Assembly: GCA_023053685.1 (NCBI GenBank)
Contig: JALIGW010000217.1
Span: 122,913-186,912 of the forward strand
DNA length: 64,000 nt
Reading direction: 5' to 3'
From: Diadophis punctatus similis
Lineage: Eukaryota > Chordata > Lepidosauria > Squamata > Dipsadidae
Both the position numbers and the translations under genes were made by a program. The notes beneath the pieces are model-generated. The model saw only the letters and a program-made list of their open reading frames with translations, searched no databases and was not told the origin of the DNA. This document shows, in pieces, positions 46,783 to 60,562 of this stretch; position 1 is the first letter of the stretch, and every line of letters begins with the position of its first letter.

Positions 46783-49770
46783 GTGTTAGACATTGGGCTT
46801 TCTGTTCAGGGAAAGCTCGGAATCAAAAATCAAGCGAGAATTCGGCTTTCCAGCCTGTGGGGAACAGGAATATGTGTTTCATTTTCATTTCTGAGGTTTT
46901 TGTCAAAAGTCATGTTTTTTGGCTGTATTGAGTCCTAAGGCGAATGCTGTGTTAGACTTTGGGCTAGCTCTTCAGGGTAGGCTCGGAATCAAAATTCAAG
47001 CGAGAATTCGGCTTTCCAGCACGTGGGGAACAGGAATATGTGTTTCTTTTTCATTTCTGAGGTGTTTGTCAAAAGTGATGTTTTTGGACTGAATTGAATC
47101 CTAAGGCGAATGCTGTGTTAGACTTTCGGCTAGCTCTTCAGGGTAGGTTCGGAATCGAAAATCAAGTGAGAATTTGGCTTTCCAGCCCGTGGGGAACAGG
47201 AATATGTGTTTCTTTTTCATTTCTGAGGTGTTTGTCAAAAGTGATGTTTTTTGGCTGAATTGAGAACTAAGGCGAATTCCGTGTTAGACATTGGGCTAGC
47301 TCTTCAGGGAAAGGTCGGAATCGAAAATTAAGCGAGAATCCGGCTTTCCAGCACGTGGGGAACAGGAATATGTGTTTCATTTTCATTTCTGAGGTGTTTG
47401 TCAAAAGTCATGTTTTTTGGCTGTATTGAGTCCTAAGGCGAATGCTGTGTTAGACTTTGGGCTAGCTCTTCAGGGAAAGGTCGGAATCAAAAATCAAGCG
47501 AGAATTCGGCTTTCCAGCCTGTGGGGAACAGGAATATGTGTTTCATTTTCATTTCTGAGGTGTTTGTCAAAAGTCATGTTTTTTGGCTGTATTGAGTCCT
47601 AAGGCGAATGCTGTGTTAGACTTTGGGCTAGCTCTTCAGGGAAAGGTCAGAATCAAAAATCAAGCGAGAATTCGGCTTTCCAGCCTGTGGGGAACAGGAA
47701 TATGTGTTTCATTTTCATTTCTGAGGTGTTTGTCAAAAGTCATGTTTTTTGGCTGTATTGAGTCCTAAGGCGAATGCTGTGTTAGACTTTGGGCTAGCTC
47801 TTCAGGGTAGGCTCGGAATCGAAAATCAAGCGAGAATTCGGCTTTCCAGCACGTGTGGAACAGGAATATGTGTTTCTTTTTCATTTCTGAGGTGTTTGTC
47901 AAAAGTCATGTTTTTTGGCTGAATTGAGAACTAAGGCGAATGCTGTGTTAGACTTTGGGCTAGCTCTTCAGGGTAGGCTCGGAATCAAAATTCAAGCGAG
48001 AATTCGGCTTTCCAGCACGTGGGGAACAGGAATATGTGTTTCTTTTTCATTTCTGAGGTGTTTGTCAAAAGTGATGTTTTTGGACTGAATTGAATCCTAA
48101 GGCGAATGCTGTGTTAGACTTTCGGCTAGCTCTTCAGGGTAGGCTCGGAATCGAAAATCAAGTGAGAATTTGGCTTTCCAGCCCGTGGGGAACAGGAATA
48201 TGTGTTTCTTTTTCATTTCTGAGGTGTTTGTCAAAAGTGATGTTTTTGGGCTGAATTGAGAAATAAGGCGAATGCTGTGTTAGACCTTGGGCTAGCTCTT
48301 CAGGGAAAGGTCGGAATCAAAAATCAAGCGAGAATTCGGCTTTCCAGCCTGTGGGGAACAGGAATATGTGTTTCATTTTCATTTCTGAGGTGTTTGTCAA
48401 AAGTCATGTTTTTTGGCTGTATTGAGTCCTAAGGCGAATGCTGTGTTAGACTTTGGGCTAGCTCTTCAGGGTAGGCTCGGAATCAAAATTCAAGCGAGAA
48501 TTCGGCTTTCCAGCCCGTGGGGAACAGGAATATGTGTTTCTTTTTCATTTCTGAGGTGTTTGTCAAAAGTGATGTTTTTGGGCTGAATTGAATCCTAAGG
48601 CGAATGCTGTGTTCGACTTTGGGCTAGCTCTTCAGAGTAGGCTCGGAATCGAAAATCAAGCGAGAATTCAGCTTTCCAGCATGTGGGGAACAGGAATATG
48701 TGTTTCTTTTTCATTTCTGAGGTGTTTGTCAAAAGTGATGTTTTTGGACAATTGAATCCTAAGGCGAATGCTGTGTTAGACATTGGGCTAGCTCTTCAGG
48801 GTAGGCTCGGAATCAAAATTCAAGCGAGAATTCGGCTTTCCAGCACGTGGGGAACAGGAATATGTGTTTCTTTTTCATTTCTGAGGTGTTTGTCAAAAGT
48901 GATGTTTTTGGACTGAATTGAATCCTAAGGCGAATGCTGTGTTAGACTTTCGGCTAGCTCTTCAGGGTAGGCTCGGAATCGAAAATCAAGCGAGAATTTG
49001 GCTTTCCAGCCCGTGGGGAACAGGAATATGTGTTTCTTTTTCATTTCTGAGGTGTTTGTCAAAAGTGATGTTTTTGGGCTGAATTGAGAAATAAGGCGAA
49101 TGCTGTGTTAGACCTTGGGCTAGCTCTTCAGGGAAAGGTCGGAATCAAAAATCAAGCGAGAATTCGGCTTTCCAGCCTGTGGGGAACAGGAATATGTGTT
49201 TCATTTTCATTTCTGAGGTGTTTGTCAAAAGTCATGTTTTTTGGCTGTATTGAGTCCTAAGGCGAATGCTGTGTTAGACTTTGGGCTAGCTCTTCAGGGT
49301 AGGCTTGGAATCGAAAATCAAGCGAGAATTCGGCTTTCCAGCCTGTGGGGAACAGGAATATGTGTTTCATTTTCATTTCTGAGGTGTTTGTCAAAAGTCA
49401 TGTTTTTTGGCTGTATTGAGTCCTAAGGCGAATGCTGTGTTAGACTTTGGGCTAGCTCTTCAGGGAAAGGTCGGAATCAAAAATCAAGCGAGAATTCGGC
49501 TTTCCAGCCTGTGGGGAACAGGAATATGTGTTTCATTTTCATTTCTGAGGTGTTTGTCAAAAGTCATGTTTTTTGGCTGTATTGAGTCCTAAGGCGAATG
49601 CTGTGTTAGACTTTGGGCTAGCTCTTCAGGGTAGGCTCGGAATCGAAAATCAAGCGAGAATTCGGCTTTCCAGCCTGTGGGGAACAGGACTATATGTGTT
49701 TCTTTTTCATTTCTGAGGTGTTTGTCAAAAGTGATGTTTTTGGGCTGAATTGAGAACTAAGGCGAATTCC
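46783..49770. repeat. Region D: 18-unit segment (2,988 bp)
   Basis: The segment starts with the same order as 45121-46782, including the AAAATTAAG unit near 47322. It then contains a series matching about 30.7-32.0 kb, with the CAGAGTAGGC unit near 48630 and the 164-bp GGACAATTG unit at 48746. It ends with the 168-bp unit at 49603-49770. It therefore combines region A and region D material. Confidence 0.78.
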
Positions 49771-50768
49771 GTGTTAGACATTGGGCTTTCTGTTCAGGGA
49801 AAGCTCGGAATCAAAAATCAAGCGAGAATTCGGCTTTCCAGCCTGTGGGGAACAGGAATATGTGTTTCATTTTCATTTCTGAGGTGTTTGTCAAAAGTCA
49901 TGTTTTTTGGCTGTATTGAGTCCCAAGGCGAATGCTGTGTTAGACTTTGGGCTAGCTCTTCAGGGTAGGCTCGGAATCGAAAATCAAGCGAGAATTCGGC
50001 TTTCCAGCCTGTGGGGAACAGGAATATGTGTTTCATTTTCATTTCTGAGGTGTTTGTCAAAAGTCATGTTTTTTGGCTGTATTGAGTCCTAAGGCGAATG
50101 CTGTGTTAGACTTTGGGCTAGCTCTTCAGGGTAGGCTTGGAATCGAAAATCAAGCGAGAATTCGGCTTTCCAGCCTGTGGGGAACAGGAATATGTGTTTC
50201 ATTTTCATTTCTGAGGTGTTTGTCAAAAGTCATGTTTTTTGGCTGTATTGAGTCCTAAGGCGAATGCTGTGTTAGACTTTGGGCTAGCTCTTCAGGGAAA
50301 GGTCGGAATCAAAAATCAAGCGAGAATTCGGCTTTCCAGCCTGTGGGGAACAGGAATATGTGTTTCATTTTCATTTCTGAGGTGTTTGTCAAAAGTCATG
50401 TTTTTTGGCTGTATTGAGTCCTAAGGCGAATGCTGTGTTAGACTTTGGGCTAGCTCTTCAGGGTAGGCTCGGAATCGAAAATCAAGCGAGAATTCGGCTT
50501 TCCAGCCTGTGGGGAACAGGACTATATGTGTTTCTTTTTCATTTCTGAGGTGTTTGTCAAAAGTGATGTTTTTGGGCTGAATTGAGAACTAAGGCGAATT
50601 CCGTGTTAGACATTGGGCTTTCTGTTCAGGGAAAGCTCGGAATCAAAAATCAAGCGAGAATTCGGCTTTCCAGCCTGTGGGGAACAGGAATATGTGTTTC
50701 ATTTTCATTTCTGAGGTGTTTGTCAAAAGTCATGTTTTTTGGCTGTATTGAGTCCCAAGGCGAATGCT
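49271..50768. repeat. 5-unit tandem repeat (832-bp period), about 1.8 copies
   Basis: The series GGCTTGGAATC unit, GGGAAAGGTCGG unit, 168-bp GGACTATATG unit, CTTTCTGTTCAGGG marker unit, plain unit starts at 49271 and again at 50103. The second copy holds through the marker unit at 50603 and its AGTCCCAAGGCG tail, then switches to the GGCTCCGAATC unit at 50769. Confidence 0.88.
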
Positions 50769-52924
50769 GTGTTAGACTTTGGGCTAGCTCTTCAGGGTAG
50801 GCTCCGAATCAAAATTCAAGCGAGAATTCGGCTTTCCAGCACGTGGGGAACAGGAATATGTGTTTCTTTTTCATTTCTGAGGTGTTTGTCAAAAGTGATG
50901 TTTTTGGACTGAATTGAATCCTAAGGCGAATGCTGTGTTAGACTTTCGGCTAGCTCTTCAGGGTAGGTTCGGAATCGAAAATCAAGTGAGAATTTGGCTT
51001 TCCAGCCCGTGGGGAACAGGAATATGTGTTTCTTTTTCATTTCTGAGGTGTTTGTCAAAAGTGATGTTTTTGGGCTGAATTGAGAAATAAGGCGAATGCT
51101 GTGTTAGACCTTGGGCTAGCTCTTCAGGGAAAGGTCGGAATCAAAAATCAAGCGAGAATTCGGCTTTCCAGCCTGTGGGGAACAGGAATATGTGTTTCAT
51201 TTTCATTTCTGAGGTGTTTGTCAAAAGTCATGTTTTTTGGCTGTATTGAGTCCTAAGGCGAATGCTGTGTTAGACTTTGGGCTAGCTCTTCAGGGTAGGC
51301 TCGGAATCAAAATTCAAGCGAGAATTCGGCTTTCCAGCCCGTGGGGAACAGGAATATGTGTTTCTTTTTCATTTCTGAGGTGTTTGTCAAAAGTGATGTT
51401 TTTGGGCTGAATTGAATCCTAAGGCGAATGCTGTGTTAGACTTTGGGCTAGCTCTTCAGAGTAGGCTCGGAATCGAAAATCAAGCGAGAATTCGGCTTTC
51501 CAGCATGTGGGGAACAGGAATATGTGTTTCTTTTTCATTTCTGAGGTGTTTGTCAAAAGTGATGTTTTTGGACAATTGAATCCTAAGGCGAATGCTGTGT
51601 TAGACATTGGGCTAGCTCTTTAGGGTAGGCTCGGAATCGAAAATCAAGCGAGAATTTGGCTTTCCAGCACGTGGGGAACAGGAATATTTCTTTCTTTTTC
51701 ATTTCTGAGGTGTTTGTCAAAAGTGATGTTTTTGGGCTGAATTGAGAAATAAGGCGAATGCTGTGTTAGACCTTGGGCTAGCTCTTCAGGGTAGGCTCGG
51801 AATCAAAATTCAAGCGAGAATTCAGCTTTCCAGCCCGTGGGGAACAGGAATATGTGTTTCTTTTTCATTTCTGAGGTGTTTGTCAAAACTCATGTTTTTT
51901 GGCTGTATTGAGTCCTAAGGCGAATGCTGTGTTAGACTTTGGGCTAGCTCTTCAGGGTAGGCTCGGAATCAAAATTCAAGCGAGAATTCGGCTTTCCAGC
52001 CTGTGGGGAACAGGAATATGTGTTTCTTTTTCATTTCTGAGGTGTTTGTCAAAAGTGATGTTTTTGGGCTGAATTGAATCCTAAGGCGAATGCTGTGTTA
52101 GACTTTGGGCTAGCTCTTCAGGGTAGGCTCGGAATCTAAAATCAAGCGAGAATTCAGCTTTCCAGCATGTGGGGAACAGGAATATGTGTTTCTTTTTCAT
52201 TTCTGAGGTGTTTGTCAAAAGTGATGTTTTTGGACAATTGAATCCTAAGGCGAATGCTGTGTTAGACTTTGGGCTAGCTCTTCAGGGTAGGCTCGGAATC
52301 GAAAATCAAGCGAGAATTCGGCTTTCCAGCCTGTGGGGAACAGGACTATATGTGTTTCTTTTTCATTTCTGAGGTGTTTGTCAAAAGTGATGTTTTTGGG
52401 CTGAATTGAGAACTAAGGCGAATTCCGTGTTAGACATTGGGCTTTCTGTTCAGGGAAAGCTCGGAATCAAAAATCAAGCGAGAATTCGGCTTTCCAGCCT
52501 GTGGGGAACAGGAATATGTGTTTCATTTTCATTTCTGAGGTGTTTGTCAAAAGTCATGTTTTTTGGCTGTATTGAGTCCCAAGGCGAATGCTGTGTTAGA
52601 CTTTGGGCTAGCTCTTCAGGGTAGGCTCGGAATCGAAAATCAAGCGAGAATTCGGCTTTCCAGCCTGTGGGGAACAGGAATATGTGTTTCATTTTCATTT
52701 CTGAGGTGTTTGTCAAAAGTCATGTTTTTTGGCTGTATTGAGTCCTAAGGCGAATGCTGTGTTAGACTTTGGGCTAGCTCTTCAGGGTAGGCTTGGAATC
52801 GAAAATCAAGCGAGAATTCGGCTTTCCAGCCTGTGGGGAACAGGAATATGTGTTTCATTTTCATTTCTGAGGTGTTTGTCAAAAGTGATGTTTTTGGGCT
52901 GAATTGAGAACTAAGGCGAATTCC
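50603..52924. repeat. Region D, last part: mosaic with two closely spaced markers
   Basis: Marker units lie at 50603, 52427 and 52925. From 50769 the order follows the region A series (GGCTCCGAATC, GGTTCGG, GGGAAAGGTCGG, CCCG, CAGAGTAGGC with GGACAATTG) and then a TTTAGGGTAGGC hybrid near 51601. AAAACTCATG near 51887 and AATCTAAAATC near 52134 first appear here and recur in region E. The last three units before 52925 are only 498 bp from marker to marker. Confidence 0.75.
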
Positions 52925-55900
52925 GTGTTAGACATTGGGCTTTCTGTTCAGGGAAAGCTCGGAATCAAAAATCAAGCGAGAATTCGGCTTTCCAGCCTGT
53001 GGGGAACAGGAATATGTGTTTCATTTTCATTTCTGAGGTGTTTGTCAAAAGTCATGTTTTTTGGCTGTATTGAGTCCCAAGGCGAATGCTGTGTTAGACT
53101 TTGGGCTAGCTCTTCAGGGTAGGCTCCGAATCAAAATTCAAGCGAGAATTCGGCTTTCCAGCACGTGGGGAACAGGAATATGTGTTTCTTTTTCATTTCT
53201 GAGGTGTTTGTCAAAAGTGATGTTTTTGGACTGAATTGAATCCTAAGGCGAATGCTGTGTTAGACTTTCGGCTAGCTCTTCAGGGTAGGTTCGGAATCGA
53301 AAATCAAGTGAGAATTTGGCTTTCCAGCCCGTGGGGAACAGGAATATGTGTTTCTTTTTCATTTCTGAGGTGTTTGTCAAAAGTGATGTTTTTGGGCTGA
53401 ATTGAGAAATAAGGCGAATGCTGTGTTAGACCTTGGGCTAGCTCTTCAGGGAAAGGTCGGAATCAAAAATCAAGCGAGAATTCGGCTTTCCAGCCTGTGG
53501 GGAACAGGAATATGTGTTTCATTTTCATTTCTGAGGTGTTTGTCAAAAGTCATGTTTTTTGGCTGTATTGAGTCCTAAGGCGAATGCTGTGTTAGACTTT
53601 GGGCTAGCTCTTCAGGGTAGGCTCGGAATCGAAAATCAAGCGAGAATTCGGCTTTCCAGCCTGTGGGGAACAGGAATATGTGTTTCTTTTTCATTTCTGA
53701 GGTGTTTGTCAAAAGTGATGTTTTTGGACAATTGAATCCTAAGGCGAATGCTGTGTTAGACATTGGGCTAGCTCTTCAGGGTAGGCTCGGAATCAAAATT
53801 CAAGCGAGAATTCGGCTTTCCAGCCCGTGGGGAACAGGAATATGTGTTTCTTTTTCATTTCTGAGGTGTTTGTCAAAAGTGATGTTTTTGGGCTGAATTG
53901 AATCCTAAGGCGAATGCTGTGTTAGACTTTGGGCTAGCTCTTCAGAGTAGGCTCGGAATCGAAAATCAAGCGAGAATTCGGCTTTCCAGCATGTGGGGAA
54001 CAGGAATATGTGTTTCTTTTTCATTTCTGAGGTGTTTGTCAAAAGTGATGTTTTTGGACAATTGAATCCTAAGGCGAATGCTGTGTTAGACATTGGGCTA
54101 GCTCTTTAGGGTAGGCTCGGAATCGAAAATCAAGCGAGAATTTGGCTTTCCAGCACGTGGGGAACAGGAATATTTCTTTCTTTTTCATTTCTGAGGTGTT
54201 TGTCAAAAGTGATGTTTTTGGGCTGAATTGAGAAATAAGGCGAATGCTGTGTTAGACCTTGGGCTAGCTCTTCAGGGTAGGCTCGGAATCAAAATTCAAG
54301 CGAGAATTCGGCTTTCCAGCCCGTGGGGAACAGGAATATGTGTTTCTTTTTCATTTCTGAGGTGTTTGTCAAAACTCATGTTTTTTGGCTGTATTGAGTC
54401 CTAAGGCGAATGCTGTGTTAGACTTTGGGCTAGCTCTTCAGGGTAGGCTCGGAATCAAAATTCAAGCGAGAATTCGGCTTTCCAGCCCGTGGGGAACAGG
54501 AATATGTGTTTCTTTTTCATTTCTGAGGTGTTTGTCAAAAGTGATGTTTTTGGGCTGAATTGAATCCTAAGGCGAATGCTGTGTTAGACTTTGGGCTAGC
54601 TCTTCAGGGTAGGCTCGGAATCTAAAATCAAGCGAGAATTCAGCTTTCCAGCATGTGGGGAACAGGAATATGTGTTTCTTTTTCATTTCTGAGGTGTTTG
54701 TCAAAAGTGATGTTTTTGGACAATTGAATCCTAAGGCGAATGCTGTGTTAGACTTTGGGCTAGCTCTTCAGGGTAGGCTCGGAATCGAAAATCAAGCGAG
54801 AATTTGGCTTTCCAGCACGTGGGGAACAGGAATATGTCTTTCTTTTTCATTTCTGAGGTGTTTGTCAAAAGTGATGTTTTTGGGCTGAATTGAATCCTAA
54901 GGCGAATGCTGTGTTAGACCTTGGGCTAGCTCTTCAGGGAAAGGTCGGAATCAAAAATCAAGCGAGAATTCGGCTTTCCAGCCCGTGGGGAACAGGAATA
55001 TGTGTTTCTTTTTCATTTCTGAGGTGTTTGTCAAAAGTGATGTTTTTGGGCTGAATTGAATCCTAAGGCGAATGCTGTGTTAGACTTTGGGCTAGCTCTT
55101 TAGGGTAGGCTCGGAATCGAAAATCAAGCGAGAATTTGGCTTTCCAGCACGTGGGGAACAGGAATATGTGTTTCTTTTTCATTTCTGAGGTGTTTGTCAA
55201 AAGTGATGTTTTTGGACTGAATTGAATCCTAAGGCGAATGCTGTGTTAGACTTTCGGCTAGCTCTTCAGGGTAGGCTCGGAATCGAAAATCAAGCGAGAA
55301 TTTGGCTTTCCAGCACGTGGGGAACAGGAATATGTCTTTCTTTTTCATTTCTGAGGTGTTTGTCAAAAGTGATGTTTTTGGGCTGAATTGAATCCTAAGG
55401 CGAATGCTGTGTTAGACCTTGGGCTAGCTCTTCAGGGAAAGGTCGGAATCAAAAATCAAGCGAGAATTCGGCTTTCCAGCCCGTGGGGAACAGGACTATA
55501 TGTGTTTCTTTTTCATTTCTGAGGTGTTTGTCAAAAGTGATGTTTTTGGGCTGAATTGAGAAATAAGGCGAATGCTGTGTTAGACCTTGGGCTAGCTCTT
55601 CAGGGAAAGGTCGGAATCAAAAATCAAGCGAGAATTCGGCTTTCCAGCCTGTGGGGAACAGGAATATGTGTTTCATTTTCATTTCTGAGGTGTTTGTCAA
55701 AAGTCATGTTTTTTGGCTGTATTGAGTCCTAAGGCGAATGCTGTGTTAGACTTTGGGCTAGCTCTTCAGGGTAGGCTTGGAATCGAAAATCAAGCGAGAA
55801 TTCGGCTTTCCAGCCTGTGGGGAACAGGAATATGTGTTTCATTTTCATTTCTGAGGTGTTTGTCAAAAGTCATGTTTTTTGGCTGTATTGAGTCCTAAGG

Positions 55901-56574
55901 CGAATGCTGTGTTAGACTTTGGGCTAGCTCTTCAGGGAAAGGTCGGAATCAAAAATCAAGCGAGAATTCGGCTTTCCAGCCTGTGGGGAACAGGAATATG
56001 TGTTTCATTTTCATTTCTGAGGTGTTTGTCAAAAGTCATGTTTTTTGGCTGTATTGAGTCCTAAGGCGAATGCTGTGTTAGACTTCGGGCTAGCTCTTCA
56101 GGGTAGGCTCGGAATCGAAAATCAAGCGAGAATTCGGCTTTCCAGCCTGTGGGGAACAGGACTATATGTGTTTCTTTTTCATTTCTGAGGTGTTTGTCAA
56201 AAGTCATGTTTTTTGGCTGTATTGAGTCCCAAGGCGAATGCTGTGTTAGACTTTGGGCTAGCTCTTCAGGGTAGGCTCGGAATCGAAAATCAAGCGAGAA
56301 TTCGGCTTTCCAGCCTGTGGGGAACAGGAATATGTGTTTCATTTTCATTTCTGAGGTGTTTGTCAAAAGTCATGTTTTTTGGCTGTATTGAGTCCTAAGG
56401 CGAATGCTGTGTTAGACTTTGGGCTAGCTCTTCAGGGTAGGCTTGGAATCGAAAATCAAGCGAGAATTCGGCTTTCCAGCCTGTGGGGAACAGGAATATG
56501 TGTTTCATTTTCATTTCTGAGGTGTTTGTCAAAAGTGATGTTTTTGGGCTGAATTGAGAACTAAGGCGAATTCC
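52925..56574. repeat. Region E: 22-unit HOR, copy 1 (3,650 bp)
   Basis: Twenty-two units run from the CTTTCTGTTCAGGG marker at 52925 to the next at 56575. Landmarks in order are GGCTCCGAATC, GGTTCGG, GGACAATTG (53726), CAGAGTAGGC, GGACAATTG (54057), TTTAGGGTAGGC, AAAACTCATG (near 54372), AATCTAAAATC (54620), GGACAATTG (54718), GGACTATATG (55494 and 56159) and GACTTCGGGC (near 56082). Indels are nearly absent in this copy. Confidence 0.88.
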
Positions 56575-59500
56575 GTGTTAGACATTGGGCTTTCTGTTCA
56601 GGGAAAGCTCGGAATCAAAAATCAAGCGAGAATTCGGCTTTCCAGCCTGTGGGGAACAGGAATATGTGTTTCATTTTCATTTCTGAGGTGTTTGTCAAAA
56701 GTCATGTTTTTTGGCTGTATTGAGTCCCAAGGCGAATGCTGTGTTAGACTTTGGGCTAGCTCTTCAGGGTAGGCTCCGAATCAAAATTCAAGCGAGAATT
56801 CGGCTTTCCAGCACGTGGGGAACAGGAATATGTGTTTCTTTTTCATTTCTGAGGTGTTTGTCAAAAGTGATGTTTTTGGACTGAATTGAATCCTAAGGCG
56901 AATGCTGTGTTAGACTTCGGCTAGCTCTTCAGGGTAGGTTCGGAATCGAAAATCAAGTGAGAATTTGGCTTTCCAGCCCGTGGGGAACAGGAATATGTGT
57001 TTCTTTTTCATTTCTGAGGTGTTTGTCAAAAGTGATGTTTTTGGGCTGAATTGAGAAATAAGGCGAATGCTGTGTTAGACCTTGGGCTAGCTCTTCAGGG
57101 AAAGGTCGGAATCAAAAATCAAGCGAGGAATTCGGCTTTCCAGCCTGTGGGGAACAGGAATATGTGTTTCATTTTCATTTCTGAGGTGTTTGTCAAAAGT
57201 CATGTTTTTTGGCTGTATTGAGTCCTAAGGCGAATGCTGTGTTAGACTTTGGGCTAGCTCTTCAGGGTAGGCTCGGAATCGAAAATCAAGCGAGAATTCG
57301 GCTTTCCAGCATGTGGGGAACAGGAATATGTGTTTCTTTTTCATTTCTGAGGTGTTTGTCAAAAGTGATGTTTTTGGACAATTGAATCCTAAGGCGAATG
57401 CTGTGTTAGACATTGGGCTAGCTCTTCAGGGTAGGCTCGGAATCAAAATTCAAGCGAGAATTCGGCTTTCCAGCCCGTGGGGAACAGGAATATGTGTTTC
57501 TTTTTCATTTCTGAGGTGGTTTGTCAAAAGTGATGTTTTTGGGCTGAATTGACTCCTAAGGCGAATGCTGTGTTAGACTTTGGGCTAGCTCTTCAGAGTA
57601 GGCTCGGAATCGAAAATCAAGCGAGAATTCGGCTTTCCAGCATGTGGGGGAACAGGAATATGTGTTTCTTTTTCATTTCTGAGGTGTTTGTCAAAAGTGA
57701 TGTTTTTGGGACAATTGAATCCTAAGGCGAATGCTGTGTTAGACATTGGGCTAGCTCTTTAGGGTAGGCTCGGAATCGAAAATCAAGCGAGAATTTGGCT
57801 TTCCAGCACGTGGGGAAACAGGAATATTTCTTTCTTTTTCATTTCTGAGGTGTTTGTCAAAAGTGATGTTTTTGGGCTGAATTGAGCAATAAGGCGAATG
57901 CTGTGTTAGACCTTGGGCTAGCTCTTCAGGGTAGGCTCGGAATCAAAATTCAAGCGAGGAATTCGGCTTTCCAGCCCGTGGGGAACAGGAATATGTGTTT
58001 CTTTTTCATTTCTGAGGTGTTTGTCAAAACTCATGTTTTTTGGGCTGTATTGAGTCCTAAGGCGAATGCTGTGTTAGACTTTGGGCTAGCTCTTCAGGGT
58101 AGGCTCGGAATCAAAATTCAAGCGAGAATTCGGCTTTCCAGCCCGTGGGGAACAGGAATATGTGTTTCTTTTTCATTTCTGAGGTGTTTGTCAAAAGTGA
58201 TGTTTTTGGGCTGAATTGAATCCTAAGGCGAATGCTGTGTTAGACTTTGGGCTAGCTCTTCAGGGTAGGCTCGGAATCTAAAATCAAGCGAGGAATTCAG
58301 CTTTCCAGCATGTGGGGAACAGGAATATGTGTTTCTTTTTCATTTCTGAGGTGTTTGTCAAAAGTGATGTTTTTGGGACAATTGAATCCTAAGGCGAATG
58401 CTGTGTTAGACTTTGGGCTAGCTCTTCAGGGTAGGCTCGGAATCGAAAATCAAGCGAGAATTTGGCTTTCCAGCACGTGGGGAACAGGAATATGTCTTTC
58501 TTTTTCATTTCTGAGGTGTTTGTCAAAAGGTGATGTTTTTGGGCTGAATTGAATCCTAAGGCGAATGCTGTGTTAGACCTTGGGCTAGCTCTTCAGGGAA
58601 AGGTCGGAATCAAAAATCAAGCGAGAATTCGGCTTTCCAGCCCGTGGGGGAACAGGAATATGTGTTTCTTTTTCATTTCTGAGGTGTTTGTCAAAAGTGA
58701 TGTTTTTGGCTGATTGAATCCTAAGGCGAATGCTGTGTTAGACCTTTGGGGCTAGCTCTTTAGGGTAGGCTCGGAATCGAAAATCAAGCGAGAATTTGGC
58801 TTTCCAGCACGTGGGGAACAGGAATATGTGTTTCTTTTCATTTCTGAGGTGTTTGTCAAAAGTGATGTTTTTGGACTGAATTGAATCCCTAAGGCGAATG
58901 CTGTGTTAGACTTTCGGCTAGCTCTTCAGGGTAGGCTCGGAATCGAAAATCAAGCGAGAATTTGGCTTTCCAGCACGTGGGGAACAGGAATATGTCTTTC
59001 TTTTTCATTTCTGAGGTGTTTGTCAAAAGTGATGTTTTTGGGCTGAATTGAATCCTAAGGCGAATGCTGTGTTAGACCTTGGGCTAGCTCTTCAGGGAAA
59101 GGTCGGAATCAAAAATCAAGCGAGAATTCGGCTTTCCAGCCCGTGGGAACAGGACTATATGTGTTTCTTTTTCATTTCTGAGGTGTTTGTCAAAAGTGAT
59201 GTTTTTGGGCTGAATTGAGAAATAAGGCGAATGCTGTGTTAGACCTTGGGCTAGCTCTTCAGGGTAGGCTCGGAATCAAAATTCAGGCGAGAATTCGCTT
59301 TCCAGCATGTGGGGAACAGGAATATGTGTTTCATTTTCATTTCTGAGGTGTTTGTCAAAAGTGATGTTTTTGGACTGAATTGAATCCTAAGGCGAATGCT
59401 GTGTTAGACTTTGGGCTAGCTCTTCAGAGTAGGCTCGGAATCGAAAATCAAGCGAGAATTCAGCTTTCCAGCATGTGGGGAACAGGAATATGTGTTTCTT

Positions 59501-60562
59501 TTTCATTTCTGAGGTGTTTGTCAAAAGTGATGTTTTTGGACAATTGAATCCTAAGGCGTATGCTGTGTTAGACATTGGGCTAGCTCTTCAGGTAGGCTCG
59601 GAATCAAAATTCAAGCGAGAATTCGGCTTTCCAGCACGTGGGGAACAGGAATATGTGTTTCTTTTTCATTTCTGAGGTGTTTGTCAAAAGTGATGTTTTT
59701 TGGACTGAATTGAATCCTAAGGCGAATGCTGTGTTAGACTTTCGGCTAGCTCTTCAGGGTAGGCTCGGAATCGAAAATCAAGCGAGAATTTGGCTTTCCA
59801 GCCCGTGGGGAACAGGAATATGTGTTTCTTTTTCATTTCTGAGGTGTTTGTCAAAAGTGATGTTTTTGGGCTGAATGAGAAATAAGGCGAATGCTGTGTT
59901 AGACCTTGGGCTAGCTCTTCAGGGAAAGGTCAGAATCAAAAATCAAGCGAGAATTCGGCTTTCCAGCCTGTGGGGAACAGGAATATGTGTTTCATTTTCA
60001 TTTCTGAGGTGTTTGTCAAAAGTCATGTTTTTTGGCTGTATTGAGTTCCTAAGGCGAATGCTGTGTTAGACTTTGGGCTAGCTCTTCAGGGTAGGCTTGG
60101 AATCGAAAATCAAGCGAGAATTCGGCTTTCCAGCCTGTGGGGAACAGGAATATGTGTTTCATTTTCATTTCTGAGGTGTTTGTCAAAAGTCATGTTTTTT
60201 GGCTGTATTGAGTCCCTAAGGCGAATGCTGTGTTAGACTTTGGGCTAGCTCTTCAGGGAAAGGTCGGAATCAAAAATCAAGCGAGAATTCGGCTTTCCAG
60301 CCTGTGGGGGAACAGGAATATGTGTTTCATTTTCATTTCTGAGGTGTTTGTCAAAGTCATGTTTTTTGGCTGTATTGAGTCCTAAGGCGAATGCTGTGTT
60401 AGACTTCGGGCTAGCTCTTCAGGGTAGGCTCGGAATCGAAAATCAAGCGAGAATTCGGCTTTCCAGCCTGTGGGGAACAGGACTATATGTGTTTCTTTTT
60501 CATTTCTGAGGTGTTGTCAAAAGTGATGTTTTTGGGCTGAATTGAGAACTAAGGCGAATTCC
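56575..60562. repeat. Region E: 22-unit HOR, copy 2 (24 units, indel-rich)
   Basis: The order follows copy 1 at an offset of about 3,650-3,660 bp (AATCTAAAATC at 58276, GGACTATATG at 59152). It has four extra units at about 59219-59880, including a CAGAGTAGGC/GGACAATTG pair, and lacks two units before the next marker at 60563. From about 57125 many one-base indels appear, such as GCGAGGAATTC (57124), GGTGGTTTGTC (57516) and GTGGGGGAAC (57643). Confidence 0.85.
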
